In this document: positions 5,286-12,687 of the stretch, one piece after another
How the letters are laid out: each line of letters opens with the position of its first letter
Numbering within the stretch: the first letter of the stretch is position 1
From: Alphaproteobacteria bacterium
Lineage (GTDB): Bacteria > Pseudomonadota > Alphaproteobacteria > Rs-D84
Assembly: GCA_017383325.1 (NCBI GenBank)
Contig: JAFNYG010000081.1
Span: 1-14,185 of the forward strand
DNA length: 14,185 nucleotides
Reading direction: 5' to 3'
Notes under the pieces: model-generated
Database searches by the model: none
What the model was told of the DNA's origin: nothing
Seen by the model: only the letters and a program-made list of their open reading frames with translations
Translations under genes and position numbers: made by a program

Positions 5286-6584
5286 ATGAATAACGACACA
5301 ATTTTTGCACTATCATCTGGCCACGGAAAATCCGGCGTTGCGGTAATTCGTATATCGGGTGACAATTTACGCGACACTTTTTCCAAATTCATAAACAAAT
5401 CAGAATTCCCCTCCCGCCACGCATACTTTTGTAATTTACGTGACGCCGCGGGCGAACTGTTGGACCAATGTTTGGCAATCTATTTCCCTGCCCCACACAG
5501 TTTTACCGGCACAGATGTTATTGAGCTGCACACACACGGCGCGCCGGCAACAATTAATGCAGTATTTGAATTCTTAAAAACCCTGGGCATGCGCATGGCG
5601 ACCCCAGGCGAATTTTCGCGTCGCGCATTTTATAACAACAAAATGGACCTGGCGGATGTTGATGGCCTGGCGGCATTGCTGGACGCACAAACGGATGTCC
5701 AGCGTAAACATGCACTAAAATCAATGTTGGGCCGTGACAGCGAAATTTACAGCACCTGGCGCGATCAAATGGTTGAAATATCGGCCTATGCGGCGGCAAT
5801 CCTGGATTACAGTTCCGACGACCTGCCCGTAAATATTGGCGACAAAATTCATGACCGCACCCGAAAGTTATACAATGAAATCGACACAGCCCTGCGTGGT
5901 TATAAAACCAGTCGCGCAATTCGTGGCGGTATAAATGTCGCATTGGTTGGCGAAACAAATGTCGGCAAATCATCAATCTTTAATTATCTGGCGGGGTCGA
6001 ACCGCGCAATTGTGTCCGACATTGCGGGCACCACACGTGATGTCGTATCAATTAACCTGGACATCGACGGATTTTTAATCAACCTGTCTGACACGGCGGG
6101 CATTCGCGAAACCAATGACATAATTGAATCAATCGGCATTGAACGTACAAAATCTGAAATCGAAAATGCGGACATTATAATTCACGTCTATACGCCGGAT
6201 TCCGCCGCATACAGCGATTCAGACAACAATGAAATTATCGTAATTAACAAATCTGACACATCCGATTTACGCGCGCACACAAACGCAATTTATACGTCTG
6301 CCACCACAGGCGACGGCATGGAAATTCTGACTGATACACTGCGCAAAAAAATTCATGAAATTATGGATGGTGCCGAAGATAAACTAACCCTGAACGCGCG
6401 CACAAAATCATTACTGGAATCCGCGCACGACGATTTATCATGCGCCATGCACGCAGGTACAAATTTTGACATATTTGCCGAACACACCCGCCGTGCCGCC
6501 GACGCAATTGGAAAAATTTTGGGAACAATTACAACTGCCGAAGTATTGGACAAAACATTCGGTCAATTGTGCCTGGGCAAATAA
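5286..6584 (+). CDS. mnmE: tRNA modification GTPase MnmE
   Basis: A 432-aa protein (E. coli: 454) that, with MnmG, builds the cmnm5 group on wobble U34 of certain tRNAs in the cytoplasm. The N-terminal folate-binding domain covers about 1-115 (IFALSSGHGKSGVAVIRISG, then HTHGAPA and PGEFSRRAFYNNKMDL). The central helical domain carries an inserted G domain: G1 GETNVGKS (222-229), G2 GTTRD (248-252), G3 DTAG (269-272), G4 NKSD (321-324). The C-terminus ends CLGK, the conserved C-x-G-K motif with the catalytic-region cysteine. Translation follows ruvA after a single spacer base, with only a weak ribosome binding site (GCGGAAA), so coupling is likely. It is convergent with addB across 16 bp and no hairpin is visible there. 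Confidence 0.98.
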   Translation: MNNDTIFALSSGHGKSGVAVIRISGDNLRDTFSKFINKSEFPSRHAYFCNLRDAAGELLDQCLAIYFPAPHSFTGTDVIELHTHGAPATINAVFEFLKTLGMRMATPGEFSRRAFYNNKMDLADVDGLAALLDAQTDVQRKHALKSMLGRDSEIYSTWRDQMVEISAYAAAILDYSSDDLPVNIGDKIHDRTRKLYNEIDTALRGYKTSRAIRGGINVALVGETNVGKSSIFNYLAGSNRAIVSDIAGTTRDVVSINLDIDGFLINLSDTAGIRETNDIIESIGIERTKSEIENADIIIHVYTPDSAAYSDSDNNEIIVINKSDTSDLRAHTNAIYTSATTGDGMEILTDTLRKKIHEIMDGAEDKLTLNARTKSLLESAHDDLSCAMHAGTNFDIFAEHTRRAADAIGKILGTITTAEVLDKTFGQLCLGK

Positions 6585-6600
6585 TCGCACTTAAAAAGCC

Positions 6601-9114
6601 TCAGTCTTTTACCCGCGCCAGATCATCATAGTTTTTATACTTTTGATCATTTGTTTCACGATATTCATAGGCGGCACCACCGGCCGAATACATATTAAAC
6701 AAATCTGTTGTTTTTTCCACGGCTGTACGCATCATTTCTGCGGTTTTTTCAGAATCGTATTCTATTACACGCACATCATTATTACGCAACTGCAAAAACC
6801 GCATAATTGGCGCACGCGACTGCACACTTGTTTTTATCGGAAACCCACCCTGTTGCAGGATATAGGCCTCTAACGGCAACTGTGGCATATTTCCTTGCGC
6901 TAATTGACTTTTTGTTGGGGCGGCGCCCGTCTTGACATCCATCACGCCACCATCCCAAATACGATCGGCACGCGCACGAACATTACGCCCTGCAATTTTT
7001 ACACAGCCCCCAATTTCCGCATATGCGTTTTCGACACTTGCCAATTCATTTGCTATAACAGGCGCGATTTCCACAAATCGCTTGTGCCAGAAATGAAATA
7101 TAACGCTGCCCGCCCCCAGTCTTTCCAATGCCCGCCGATCCATTTCTGCAACCAACACATCTGGGCGCAAATCGACTGCATGCTCAATCACGTCATGAAC
7201 CAGATTTCCAAAATCGCGTGCATCTACCCCAACCCAGTAATCATCCAACACACGCAACCGCAGAATATGTCGCACATAGAATGAATACGGATTGTGAATC
7301 AAATGTTCCAATTCTGTCACATACACATCAGACCAATCCGCAGGTGGCATTGGTGCCGAATAATCCAGGGGCCTGTGCGGTACCTTGTCACGCGCCAAAA
7401 CCGTCCCCAACACATCTGTATCTAAATTAAACCTTCCGCGCCTTGCAATTACGCGTGACAGGAAACGTGATTCTGCGGTTTGAACGCCACCAGCAACCCC
7501 TGACCGCAACCAATAGACACATTTTCCACATGACAAATTCATAAAATCCAATGCCTGCAACGACACCTTGCGATTGGGGGATGGCAATCCAATTTTTTCT
7601 GCACTTGCCCGTGGCAACCATGCATTTTCATATCCGCGCGACGGGAACATCCCTTCGTTCAGGCCGGTTAAAATTACCACATCTGCCGTCTGCATTCGCG
7701 ATTCGATTGTCCCCAGTACAACAACCTGGGCATCGTCACGCATTTCCCCACGCACAGACACGCCCCCCAACGCATCTGCAACGAACGCGCGCGCATCCGC
7801 CATGCTTAATTTTATTTGCGCCAAATTCAGTGCATTTGACACATCGCGCAATGCGCGCCAAATCTGAATTGCCCCCGCATCATCTGTTGCAAACTGGGGC
7901 TGAAAATTCGTCATATAAAGATCGACAATTGCTGCAATCGTATTAAATAAATCATTATTATTTTCTGCATAGATTTTATCGAACACATCCGACTTTTCTT
8001 CAATCCATGCATCCAGCAAATTTAGAATCGCACGCCCCGGCGCAGTCATCCCCCCAGGCACGCCCCCTGAAAAATCTGCCACAATTCCACGATTTTTCAG
8101 TGCCGATGCAATACGTTGATTTCCCGCGGCATCTGGCGTAATAACTAAAACCGATTTTTTTTCTGCGATTGCGCGCGTGGCGATTTCTGCGACAACATCT
8201 GCCTCGACCGATTCGCGCGGGACAGTAATTAAATTGCAATTTGACAAATCGGCATCGACATCCTGCGCCACACAATCGTTTCCAAATGCATAGTTCATAA
8301 AGTCTATCCCAGACCCACCAACATCAATCGGGCGAACATCACACGCATTCATCCCTAATCGCAACAGAAATTTATATTCTGCATTATACGGATTTGTATC
8401 CAACGCAAAGTCATCTGCGCGCCCATCGATTTTTCCCGATAAAATAATCCGTCCATGTGGCGCATGTGCCACCGCCACCATCAGATCTGCGGTTGCAGGC
8501 ACACTGGCGGTTGATGCACACACAACCACCAACTTGTATTTATCTAACTGATTTATCCATGCGCGTATATCACGATTTCTGGCCGCCACAGATGTTATTC
8601 TGCCGTTTGCGTATTTATCCATAAATGACGACAAAATCGATAAAATCTTTGCTTTATTCTGGAAATGCGTTGCATATTTATCATCGACCAACGCCCCCCA
8701 GTCAACATCTGCCGCATCAACACCTTCGTTTTCCAGATAATCCTGCATACGAACCAAATCATGTGCCACCGTTAACGCCGTTGATAAATTACCAACATTT
8801 GCATCTGCCGCCAACAATCGCGCCAATATCACAACCCGTTCAACATTTGAAATAACATCCGGCGCAGATTCTGTATCCACGCCATCATCACCATCGTCAT
8901 CCACACCTTCGCCCAGCGCAACTAATTTTGGCAAAATGGCCACACCGCCAGATTTTTCTGCAATCATTTTTTCAACGGTTCTAACCGCACGTCGACTGGG
9001 CAGAAATATCAGCATATCCGCCACATCTGCCCCCGACTGTTTCATCAGCCCCCACAGCGCATCTGTCACCCGCGCAGGATTTGTTGCATAAAAAATATTG
9101 TTATTTAATCCCAA
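6601..9114 (-). CDS. addB: Double-strand break repair protein AddB (alphaproteobacterial type)
   Basis: An 837-aa subunit of the AddAB helicase-nuclease, which resects DNA double-strand breaks for RecA loading. The N-terminal region carries a helicase-like fold with a degenerate P-loop region (IFLPSRRAVRTVEKM, 36-50), as in alphaproteobacterial AddB rather than the Walker A of Firmicutes AddB. GLNEGMFP (484-491) is a characteristic AddB/RecC-like motif. The C-terminal PD-(D/E)XK nuclease domain shows H640 in FGNLVHDVIEH, D717 in RADRIW, D726-V-K728 in MDVKTG, and Q745 in PQLPLEAY, a complete catalytic set. No four-cysteine iron-sulfur cluster arrangement is obvious. The start overlaps engB by 14 bp, giving translational coupling. 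addA, commonly adjacent in this class, is not here. Acidic DDDGDDG at 72-78 is an unusual low-complexity insert. Confidence 0.93.
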   Translation of the reverse strand: MGLNNNIFYATNPARVTDALWGLMKQSGADVADMLIFLPSRRAVRTVEKMIAEKSGGVAILPKLVALGEGVDDDGDDGVDTESAPDVISNVERVVILARLLAADANVGNLSTALTVAHDLVRMQDYLENEGVDAADVDWGALVDDKYATHFQNKAKILSILSSFMDKYANGRITSVAARNRDIRAWINQLDKYKLVVVCASTASVPATADLMVAVAHAPHGRIILSGKIDGRADDFALDTNPYNAEYKFLLRLGMNACDVRPIDVGGSGIDFMNYAFGNDCVAQDVDADLSNCNLITVPRESVEADVVAEIATRAIAEKKSVLVITPDAAGNQRIASALKNRGIVADFSGGVPGGMTAPGRAILNLLDAWIEEKSDVFDKIYAENNNDLFNTIAAIVDLYMTNFQPQFATDDAGAIQIWRALRDVSNALNLAQIKLSMADARAFVADALGGVSVRGEMRDDAQVVVLGTIESRMQTADVVILTGLNEGMFPSRGYENAWLPRASAEKIGLPSPNRKVSLQALDFMNLSCGKCVYWLRSGVAGGVQTAESRFLSRVIARRGRFNLDTDVLGTVLARDKVPHRPLDYSAPMPPADWSDVYVTELEHLIHNPYSFYVRHILRLRVLDDYWVGVDARDFGNLVHDVIEHAVDLRPDVLVAEMDRRALERLGAGSVIFHFWHKRFVEIAPVIANELASVENAYAEIGGCVKIAGRNVRARADRIWDGGVMDVKTGAAPTKSQLAQGNMPQLPLEAYILQQGGFPIKTSVQSRAPIMRFLQLRNNDVRVIEYDSEKTAEMMRTAVEKTTDLFNMYSAGGAAYEYRETNDQKYKNYDDLARVKD

Positions 9115-9655
9115 GTGTTTGCCTTATTGCGTCCAATCCTGTCTTTTTTTCCGCCGATGTTTGCAGTATTTCAGGCACCATTGCACCATGATTCGTATGC
9201 ACGATTTCTGTTTGTTTTACCTCGCGCACTTTCTTATCTTTTTTTGTATAAACAATTTGATACGCAATTGCATTTGCGTCACAGAAATCCATCAAATCCA
9301 GATCCGCATCTTTCGCACCAATACGCGAATCAATCAATATAAACAATCGCTTTAATTGACGTCGTGTTAACAAATACTCCTCTAATCGTTTCAGCCATCG
9401 CATGGCATCAACCTTTGACACACGTGCATATCCATAACCTGGCAAATCAACAATCATAACCCTGTCATCCAGGTTAAATAAATTCAGACTTTGCGTCCGC
9501 CCTGGCGTATTAGATGTACGCGCAATCGGCGCCCCAACCACCGCATTAATCAGCGAAGATTTTCCCACATTACTGCGCCCAATAAACGCATACTCTGCGA
9601 AATGCGTATTCGGCAGGGATTTAACAGTTTCAAAACTGCCCACAAATTTAATCAT
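9101..9655 (-). CDS. engB: Ribosome biogenesis GTPase EngB (YihA/YsxC)
   Basis: A 184-aa cytoplasmic GTPase needed for late assembly of the large ribosomal subunit. All G motifs are visible: G1 GRSNVGKSS (26-34), the family switch region NTPGRTQSLNLF (49-60), G3 DLPGYGYA (70-77), G4 TKKDK (137-141) and G5-like TSAEKKTG (166-173). The length is normal for a family without large extensions. The start overlaps the end of rsmI by 8 bp and the end overlaps addB by 14 bp, so the three genes are a coupled operon. The rsmI-engB-addB order mixes ribosome maturation with DNA repair, probably sharing only expression. Confidence 0.97.
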   Translation of the reverse strand: MIKFVGSFETVKSLPNTHFAEYAFIGRSNVGKSSLINAVVGAPIARTSNTPGRTQSLNLFNLDDRVMIVDLPGYGYARVSKVDAMRWLKRLEEYLLTRRQLKRLFILIDSRIGAKDADLDLMDFCDANAIAYQIVYTKKDKKVREVKQTEIVHTNHGAMVPEILQTSAEKKTGLDAIRQTLGIK

Positions 9656-10448
9656 TCCCGTCCCCTTTTTCCAACAAACGTTTATAGGCCTCTTTCTTAG
9701 AAATCCCTGTACGTGCCGCCAAATCAGCCGCTGCCGACTTCATAGACGTGGCGGCAATATCGTTCACAATTTCTGAAATCTGCGCATCTGTCATCTTTAT
9801 TTCCGGACGTGGCGCAACCACAATAACAATTTCCCCACGTGGTGGCGCAATCCCCATCAATTCTGCTGGATATCCAATTATCGCCTCTTCATGAATTTTT
9901 GTAATTTCACGCACAATTGCAATTTTACGTTCTGGCATAACACGCGCCATCGCCGCAATTGTCGCCATAACCCGATTTGGACTTTCGTAATAAATAATCG
10001 TATGCGGAATTTTATTATCATCGCGTAATTTTTTTTCATCAAAAAAACCACAGAACGTAAACCTGTCGGTTGGGAACCCAGACAACACCAATGCCGACAC
10101 ACATGCCACCGGCCCCGGCACGACGAAAACCGGCACCCCCACATTACGTGCCGCCCGTACCAAACGAAATCCTGGATCTGAAATCCCAGGCATACCTGCA
10201 TCCGACACGCATGCGATTGCCATCCCATTTTGAATTTTTTCAATCAAATCATCAATGACATCACGTTCATTATGCTCGTGACATGATATTCGTTTTGTTT
10301 TTATGTCAAATTGCATTGCCAACTTGCCAAACACACGCGTATCTTCGGCGGCAATCAAATCCACATTTTTCAATGTTTCAATCGCACGTGGCGACATATC
10401 CGACAAATTCCCAATAGGTGTACCAACAACATAAAGCCCCGATTGCAT
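9648..10448 (-). CDS. rsmI: 16S rRNA (cytidine1402-2'-O)-methyltransferase RsmI
   Basis: A 266-aa SAM-dependent methyltransferase of the tetrapyrrole-methylase fold that 2'-O-methylates C1402 in the decoding centre of 16S rRNA. Motifs: GLYVVGTPIGNLSDMSPRA (4-22), LIAAEDTRV, SDAGMPGISDPG, FVVPGPVACVSALVLSGF and the C-terminal helical region ISKKEAYKRLLEKG. The frame is open back to a TTG at 10478, but AAAAGGA stands 6 nt before the ATG at 10448, and the family N-terminus begins right there, so 10448 is chosen. It is the first gene of rsmI-engB-addB and diverges from a LpoA-type gene, the same arrangement as yraL-yraM in E. coli. Confidence 0.96.
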   Translation of the reverse strand: MQSGLYVVGTPIGNLSDMSPRAIETLKNVDLIAAEDTRVFGKLAMQFDIKTKRISCHEHNERDVIDDLIEKIQNGMAIACVSDAGMPGISDPGFRLVRAARNVGVPVFVVPGPVACVSALVLSGFPTDRFTFCGFFDEKKLRDDNKIPHTIIYYESPNRVMATIAAMARVMPERKIAIVREITKIHEEAIIGYPAELMGIAPPRGEIVIVVAPRPEIKMTDAQISEIVNDIAATSMKSAAADLAARTGISKKEAYKRLLEKGDGND

Positions 10449-10471
10449 TCGAAATCCTTTTATAGTAAAAT
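10443..10471 (+). promoter_or_regulatory. Possible promoter of the LpoA-type lipoprotein gene
   Basis: TTGCAT (-35, 10443-10448, weak, three of six) and TAAAAT (-10, 10466-10471, five of six) with 17-bp spacing. It shares bases with the -10 of the divergent rsmI promoter, so the two polymerases could not bind together. Confidence 0.35.
10455..10461 (-). promoter_or_regulatory. Ribosome binding site that fixes the rsmI start
   Basis: AAAAGGA on the minus strand, 6 nt upstream of the ATG at 10448. It lies inside the longer frame that a TTG at 10478 would give, so it argues for the shorter protein. Confidence 0.75.
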
Positions 10472-10497
10472 AATACAAAAATAAATGGATTTTTCAA
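10470..10497 (-). promoter_or_regulatory. Promoter of rsmI-engB-addB
   Basis: TTGAAA (-35, 10492-10497, five of six) and TATTAT (-10, 10470-10475, five of six) with a 16-bp spacer. A start near 10463 leaves about 15 nt of leader containing the ribosome binding site. The elements overlap the divergent promoter and start region of the plus-strand lipoprotein gene. Confidence 0.5.
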
Positions 10498-12107
10498 TGC
10501 ATATAAACAGATTTTTTGGCTATATTGTTTCACTGTTAATTCTGGCGGGTTGCGCGGGCACAGACCGCCCCACACAATCAACCGACTGGTTTGACGCATA
10601 CGAACAAATGCGTCCTGGCACACCATCGCAAATGTACGGTCAGCTTTCTGACGGCTATGGCACGCACGACGCGTCGTCTACCACTCATCACATGGCAGTA
10701 ATGTTGCCACTGTCTGGCGACAATGCACCTGTTGGCAAAACGATTCGCGCCTCTGTTGAAATGGCCATATTAAAAAACGCCCCCGAAAATCTAAGTGTAT
10801 CATTTTATGACACAACCAAAAATTTATCCGAAACAATTGACACAGTATTATCCACGAACCCTGAAATTATTGTCGGCCCAGTCTTTTCAAGCGACGCAAA
10901 AGCCCTGCGTGACAGCAAACCCGAACACCTGCCAGTGTTGTCATTTACATCTGACGCAGACGCATTGGGCGATGGCCTGATGACAATGAATTTAATGCCA
11001 ACAAACGGGGTTGAAACAATTATCCGCGAAATGAAATCGGACGACATAAACCAATTTATTATCATGGCCCCCAACACAGATTCCGGTCGTCTGATGGCCG
11101 GCACCGCCAAGAACGCGGCCAGTATTTATGAATTACCACTGGCGGGCATATTCTATTACGATCCTGCCAATCCCGATTCGATAAAATCTGCGGCATCAAC
11201 TGCATCTATGCACAACGCACGTACAGCGGCCCACACCCGCGCCCGCCAGGTATTATCAGACGTATTAACAAACGAACGCCTGACAATTGTTGAAAAATCG
11301 AATCTGAATACACAACTGGAAAAACTGGGTCGCACAGACACCGTTGGTCGCATACCATATGACGCCGTATTGTTCCTGGGCAATGGCGACGACACAAAAT
11401 CATTGGCATCGTACCTGCGTTATTTTGACGTATCTGCGCGTGACGCACGTTTCTATGGCACAACCATGTGGGACGGGTCGGACATTGCGCACGACACAAC
11501 AATGATGGGTGCAAAATTTGCAACCATGCCTGATATCAGTCCAAATTTTTCTGCCCTGTATGAACAAATCTCGGGCGCGGTTCCAAATCGTCTGGCGACA
11601 TTTGGATACGATGCCGCCAACATGGCGATTGGCATGATGTATTCGGACAAATCAAACGCCGCCTACCTGCTGGACCCCAGTGGCTATATGGGCACAGATG
11701 GCCTGTTCCGCATGCAACCGACCGGTGCATCCGAACGCGCGCTGCGCATTGTTGAACTGGATGGTTCTGGCACGCCAAAAACGCTCAAAGACGCCCCTGC
11801 AAATTTCTTGGCCCCACTGTACAATATTGAACAGCGTCACATATCCCCTGCACCCGCCATGGATTTACAAACCCCAGGCATTGACCCAGATGACTACATC
11901 CGCCTGCCTGAACGTTTCACATCCAAGTATCGCAGCAAAACCATCGGCACGAACATAACAGTTGCCCCAACAATTCAAAAAAGCGAAATCGTCGCCATAT
12001 TACCCGAAGATGACGGTGACGTTATCCAGACCCAAAACTTTACCCCTGTAAAATTGGAATCTGTATCACGCAATTACATCGACGAATACGAAGTATACGA
12101 AGAATAA
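10497..12107 (+). CDS. Penicillin-binding protein activator LpoA/LppC-type outer-membrane lipoprotein
   Basis: A 536-aa lipoprotein. The signal peptide MHINRFFGYIVSLLILAGC has lipobox LAGC with Cys19 as lipid anchor. The rest has the periplasmic-binding-protein type I fold of LppC/LpoA: MAVMLPLSGDNAPVGKTIRASVEMA near residue 64, PEIIVGPVFSSDAKALRDS, DAVLFLGNGDD, FYGTTMWDGSD and FGYDAANMAI. In E. coli LpoA (YraM) reaches through the periplasm to activate PBP1A; here the N-terminal TPR-like domain of E. coli LpoA is absent, so only the binding-fold half is shared. The C-terminal tail (about 430-536) is acidic and probably disordered. Start choice: ATG 10497 has a short GGA about 8 nt upstream; ATG 10485, four codons earlier, lacks any ribosome binding site. 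Divergence from rsmI supports the assignment. yraN does not follow. Confidence 0.85.
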   Translation: MHINRFFGYIVSLLILAGCAGTDRPTQSTDWFDAYEQMRPGTPSQMYGQLSDGYGTHDASSTTHHMAVMLPLSGDNAPVGKTIRASVEMAILKNAPENLSVSFYDTTKNLSETIDTVLSTNPEIIVGPVFSSDAKALRDSKPEHLPVLSFTSDADALGDGLMTMNLMPTNGVETIIREMKSDDINQFIIMAPNTDSGRLMAGTAKNAASIYELPLAGIFYYDPANPDSIKSAASTASMHNARTAAHTRARQVLSDVLTNERLTIVEKSNLNTQLEKLGRTDTVGRIPYDAVLFLGNGDDTKSLASYLRYFDVSARDARFYGTTMWDGSDIAHDTTMMGAKFATMPDISPNFSALYEQISGAVPNRLATFGYDAANMAIGMMYSDKSNAAYLLDPSGYMGTDGLFRMQPTGASERALRIVELDGSGTPKTLKDAPANFLAPLYNIEQRHISPAPAMDLQTPGIDPDDYIRLPERFTSKYRSKTIGTNITVAPTIQKSEIVAILPEDDGDVIQTQNFTPVKLESVSRNYIDEYEVYEE

Positions 12108-12124
12108 AACAATACAGTTTATAT

Positions 12125-12177
12125 ATGCAAATAACCTTGTTTAATAAAAATCGCAATAATTTGCATTGGATATTTTT
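12125..12177 (+). terminator. Weak AT-rich hairpin after the LpoA-type gene
   Basis: ATGCAAAT (12125-12132) and ATTTGCAT (12159-12166) can form an 8-bp stem with a 26-nt loop, followed by a run of seven T. The stem is AT-rich and the loop long, so at most a weak terminator; the hairpin at 12246 is far better. Confidence 0.25.
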
Positions 12178-12245
12178 TTCGGGCAAAACTGATCAAATTA
12201 ATTTATTGCATAAACATATGCACCCCACTTTTCAGAAACAAAAAA

Positions 12246-12268
12246 GCACCCCGCAGGGTGTTTTTTTT
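12246..12268. terminator. Bidirectional terminator between the lipoprotein gene and the tRNAs
   Basis: Stem CACCC / GGGTG with a 4-nt loop CGCA (12247-12260), extended by G-U and A-T pairs. It is flanked by eight T on the plus strand and by CTTTTTTG on the minus strand. It can stop both the plus-strand lipoprotein transcript and the minus-strand tRNA transcript, which ends six bases away. Confidence 0.85.
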
Positions 12269-12273
12269 ATTTC

Positions 12274-12360
12274 TGGTGGGAGTGGCTGGATTCGAACCAG
12301 CTCAGGCTTAAGCCAACAGATTTACAGTCTGCCCCGGCTCTCCAACTCCGGCGCACGCCC
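12274..12360 (-). tRNA. tRNA-Tyr(GUA)
   Basis: An 87-nt class II tRNA including an encoded CCA. The anticodon loop CTGTAAA (GTA at 12323-12325) sits on the stem GCAGA/TCTGT. A long variable arm (GGCTTAAGCC), a perfect T-arm (GCTGG TTCGAAT CCAGC) and discriminator A are present. The D-arm pairs CCGG/CCGG around a loop containing GG. Two oddities occur: the acceptor stem GGGCGTG / CACTCCC has a mismatch at pair 4-69 (C-T), and position 8 reads C instead of the near-universal T. Both follow from a single consistent alignment. It is cotranscribed with tRNA-Gly 82 bp upstream. Confidence 0.9.
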
Positions 12361-12370
12361 GAACTTTTTC

Positions 12371-12388
12371 GCCACAAATTCTTGTGAC
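12371..12388 (-). other. Small hairpin in the spacer between the two tRNAs
   Basis: In minus-strand RNA GTCACAA pairs with TTGTGGC (7 bp, one G-U) around a 4-nt loop. There is no T-tract after it, so it is not a terminator. A processing signal or structure separating the two tRNAs in the precursor is possible. Confidence 0.35.
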
Positions 12389-12442
12389 TTCCAACTGCGC
12401 CCCGGCAAATATGGCTGCACCACATAAACCATTGACGAAGTC

Positions 12443-12517
12443 TGGTGCGGGCAGCGGGAATCGAACCCGCATTTCAAGCTTGGAAGGCTTGCATACTAGC
12501 CTTTGTACTATGCCCGC
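12443..12517 (-). tRNA. tRNA-Gly(UCC)
   Basis: A 75-nt tRNA with encoded CCA. The acceptor stem GCGGGCA / TGCCCGC is perfect; the anticodon loop CTTCCAA carries TCC (12482-12484); the T-arm GCGGG TTCGATT CCCGC is perfect. It is the first gene after the promoter and is followed by tRNA-Tyr. Gly(UCC) and Tyr(GUA) tRNAs also neighbour each other in the E. coli thrU-tyrU-glyT-thrT-tufB cluster, in the opposite order. Confidence 0.96.
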
Positions 12518-12537
12518 AACAAATTCAAAGCCAACGG

Positions 12538-12565
12538 ATTATATAACAAATGAAATAAAAATCAA
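12538..12565 (-). promoter_or_regulatory. Promoter of the tRNA-Gly/tRNA-Tyr unit
   Basis: Perfect TATAAT (-10, 12538-12543) with TTGATT (-35, 12560-12565, four of six) 16 bp upstream. The bases after the -10 are CCG, a GC-containing discriminator as often found at stable-RNA promoters. The -10 lies 20 bp before the tRNA-Gly 5' end. Confidence 0.65.
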
Positions 12566-12638
12566 GCAATTAATAACACAAATAACAATAATAATAACAA
12601 TTGCAACGAAACACAAAAAATCCTAGACATCCACCACA

Positions 12639-12659
12639 AATCATATGATATAATCATAT
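12639..12659 (+). promoter_or_regulatory. Extended -10 promoter with a direct repeat, upstream of the OB-fold gene
   Basis: TATAAT (12649-12654) is preceded by TGA, an extended -10, 33 bp before the start codon. A TAGACA 19 bp upstream (12624-12629) is at poor spacing. The 8-bp direct repeat AATCATAT (12639-12646 and 12652-12659) brackets and overlaps the -10, and ATCATATGAT (12640-12649) is a palindrome, so an operator is possible. Confidence 0.5.
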
Positions 12660-12687
12660 CACAAACAAAAACCAAAAGGGGTCACAC

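Noticed and set aside
6585..6600. A terminator between convergent mnmE and addB
   Set aside because: The 16-bp gap holds no inverted repeat.
6601..9114. Frequent ATCTGC hexamers across the addB region, suggesting an uptake-like or Chi-like signal
   Set aside because: On the coding strand they read GCAGAT, mostly Ala-Asp codon pairs in an Ala/Asp-rich protein, so amino-acid composition explains them.
10449..10478. N-terminal extension of RsmI from a TTG at 10478
   Set aside because: The extension covers the predicted promoter and ribosome binding site; the ATG at 10448 has AAAAGGA at 6 nt and matches the family N-terminus.
12125..12427. 100-codon plus-strand frame across the tRNA-Tyr region
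   Set aside because: It runs through a terminator and the antisense of a tRNA, has no ribosome binding site, and its composition is not protein-like.
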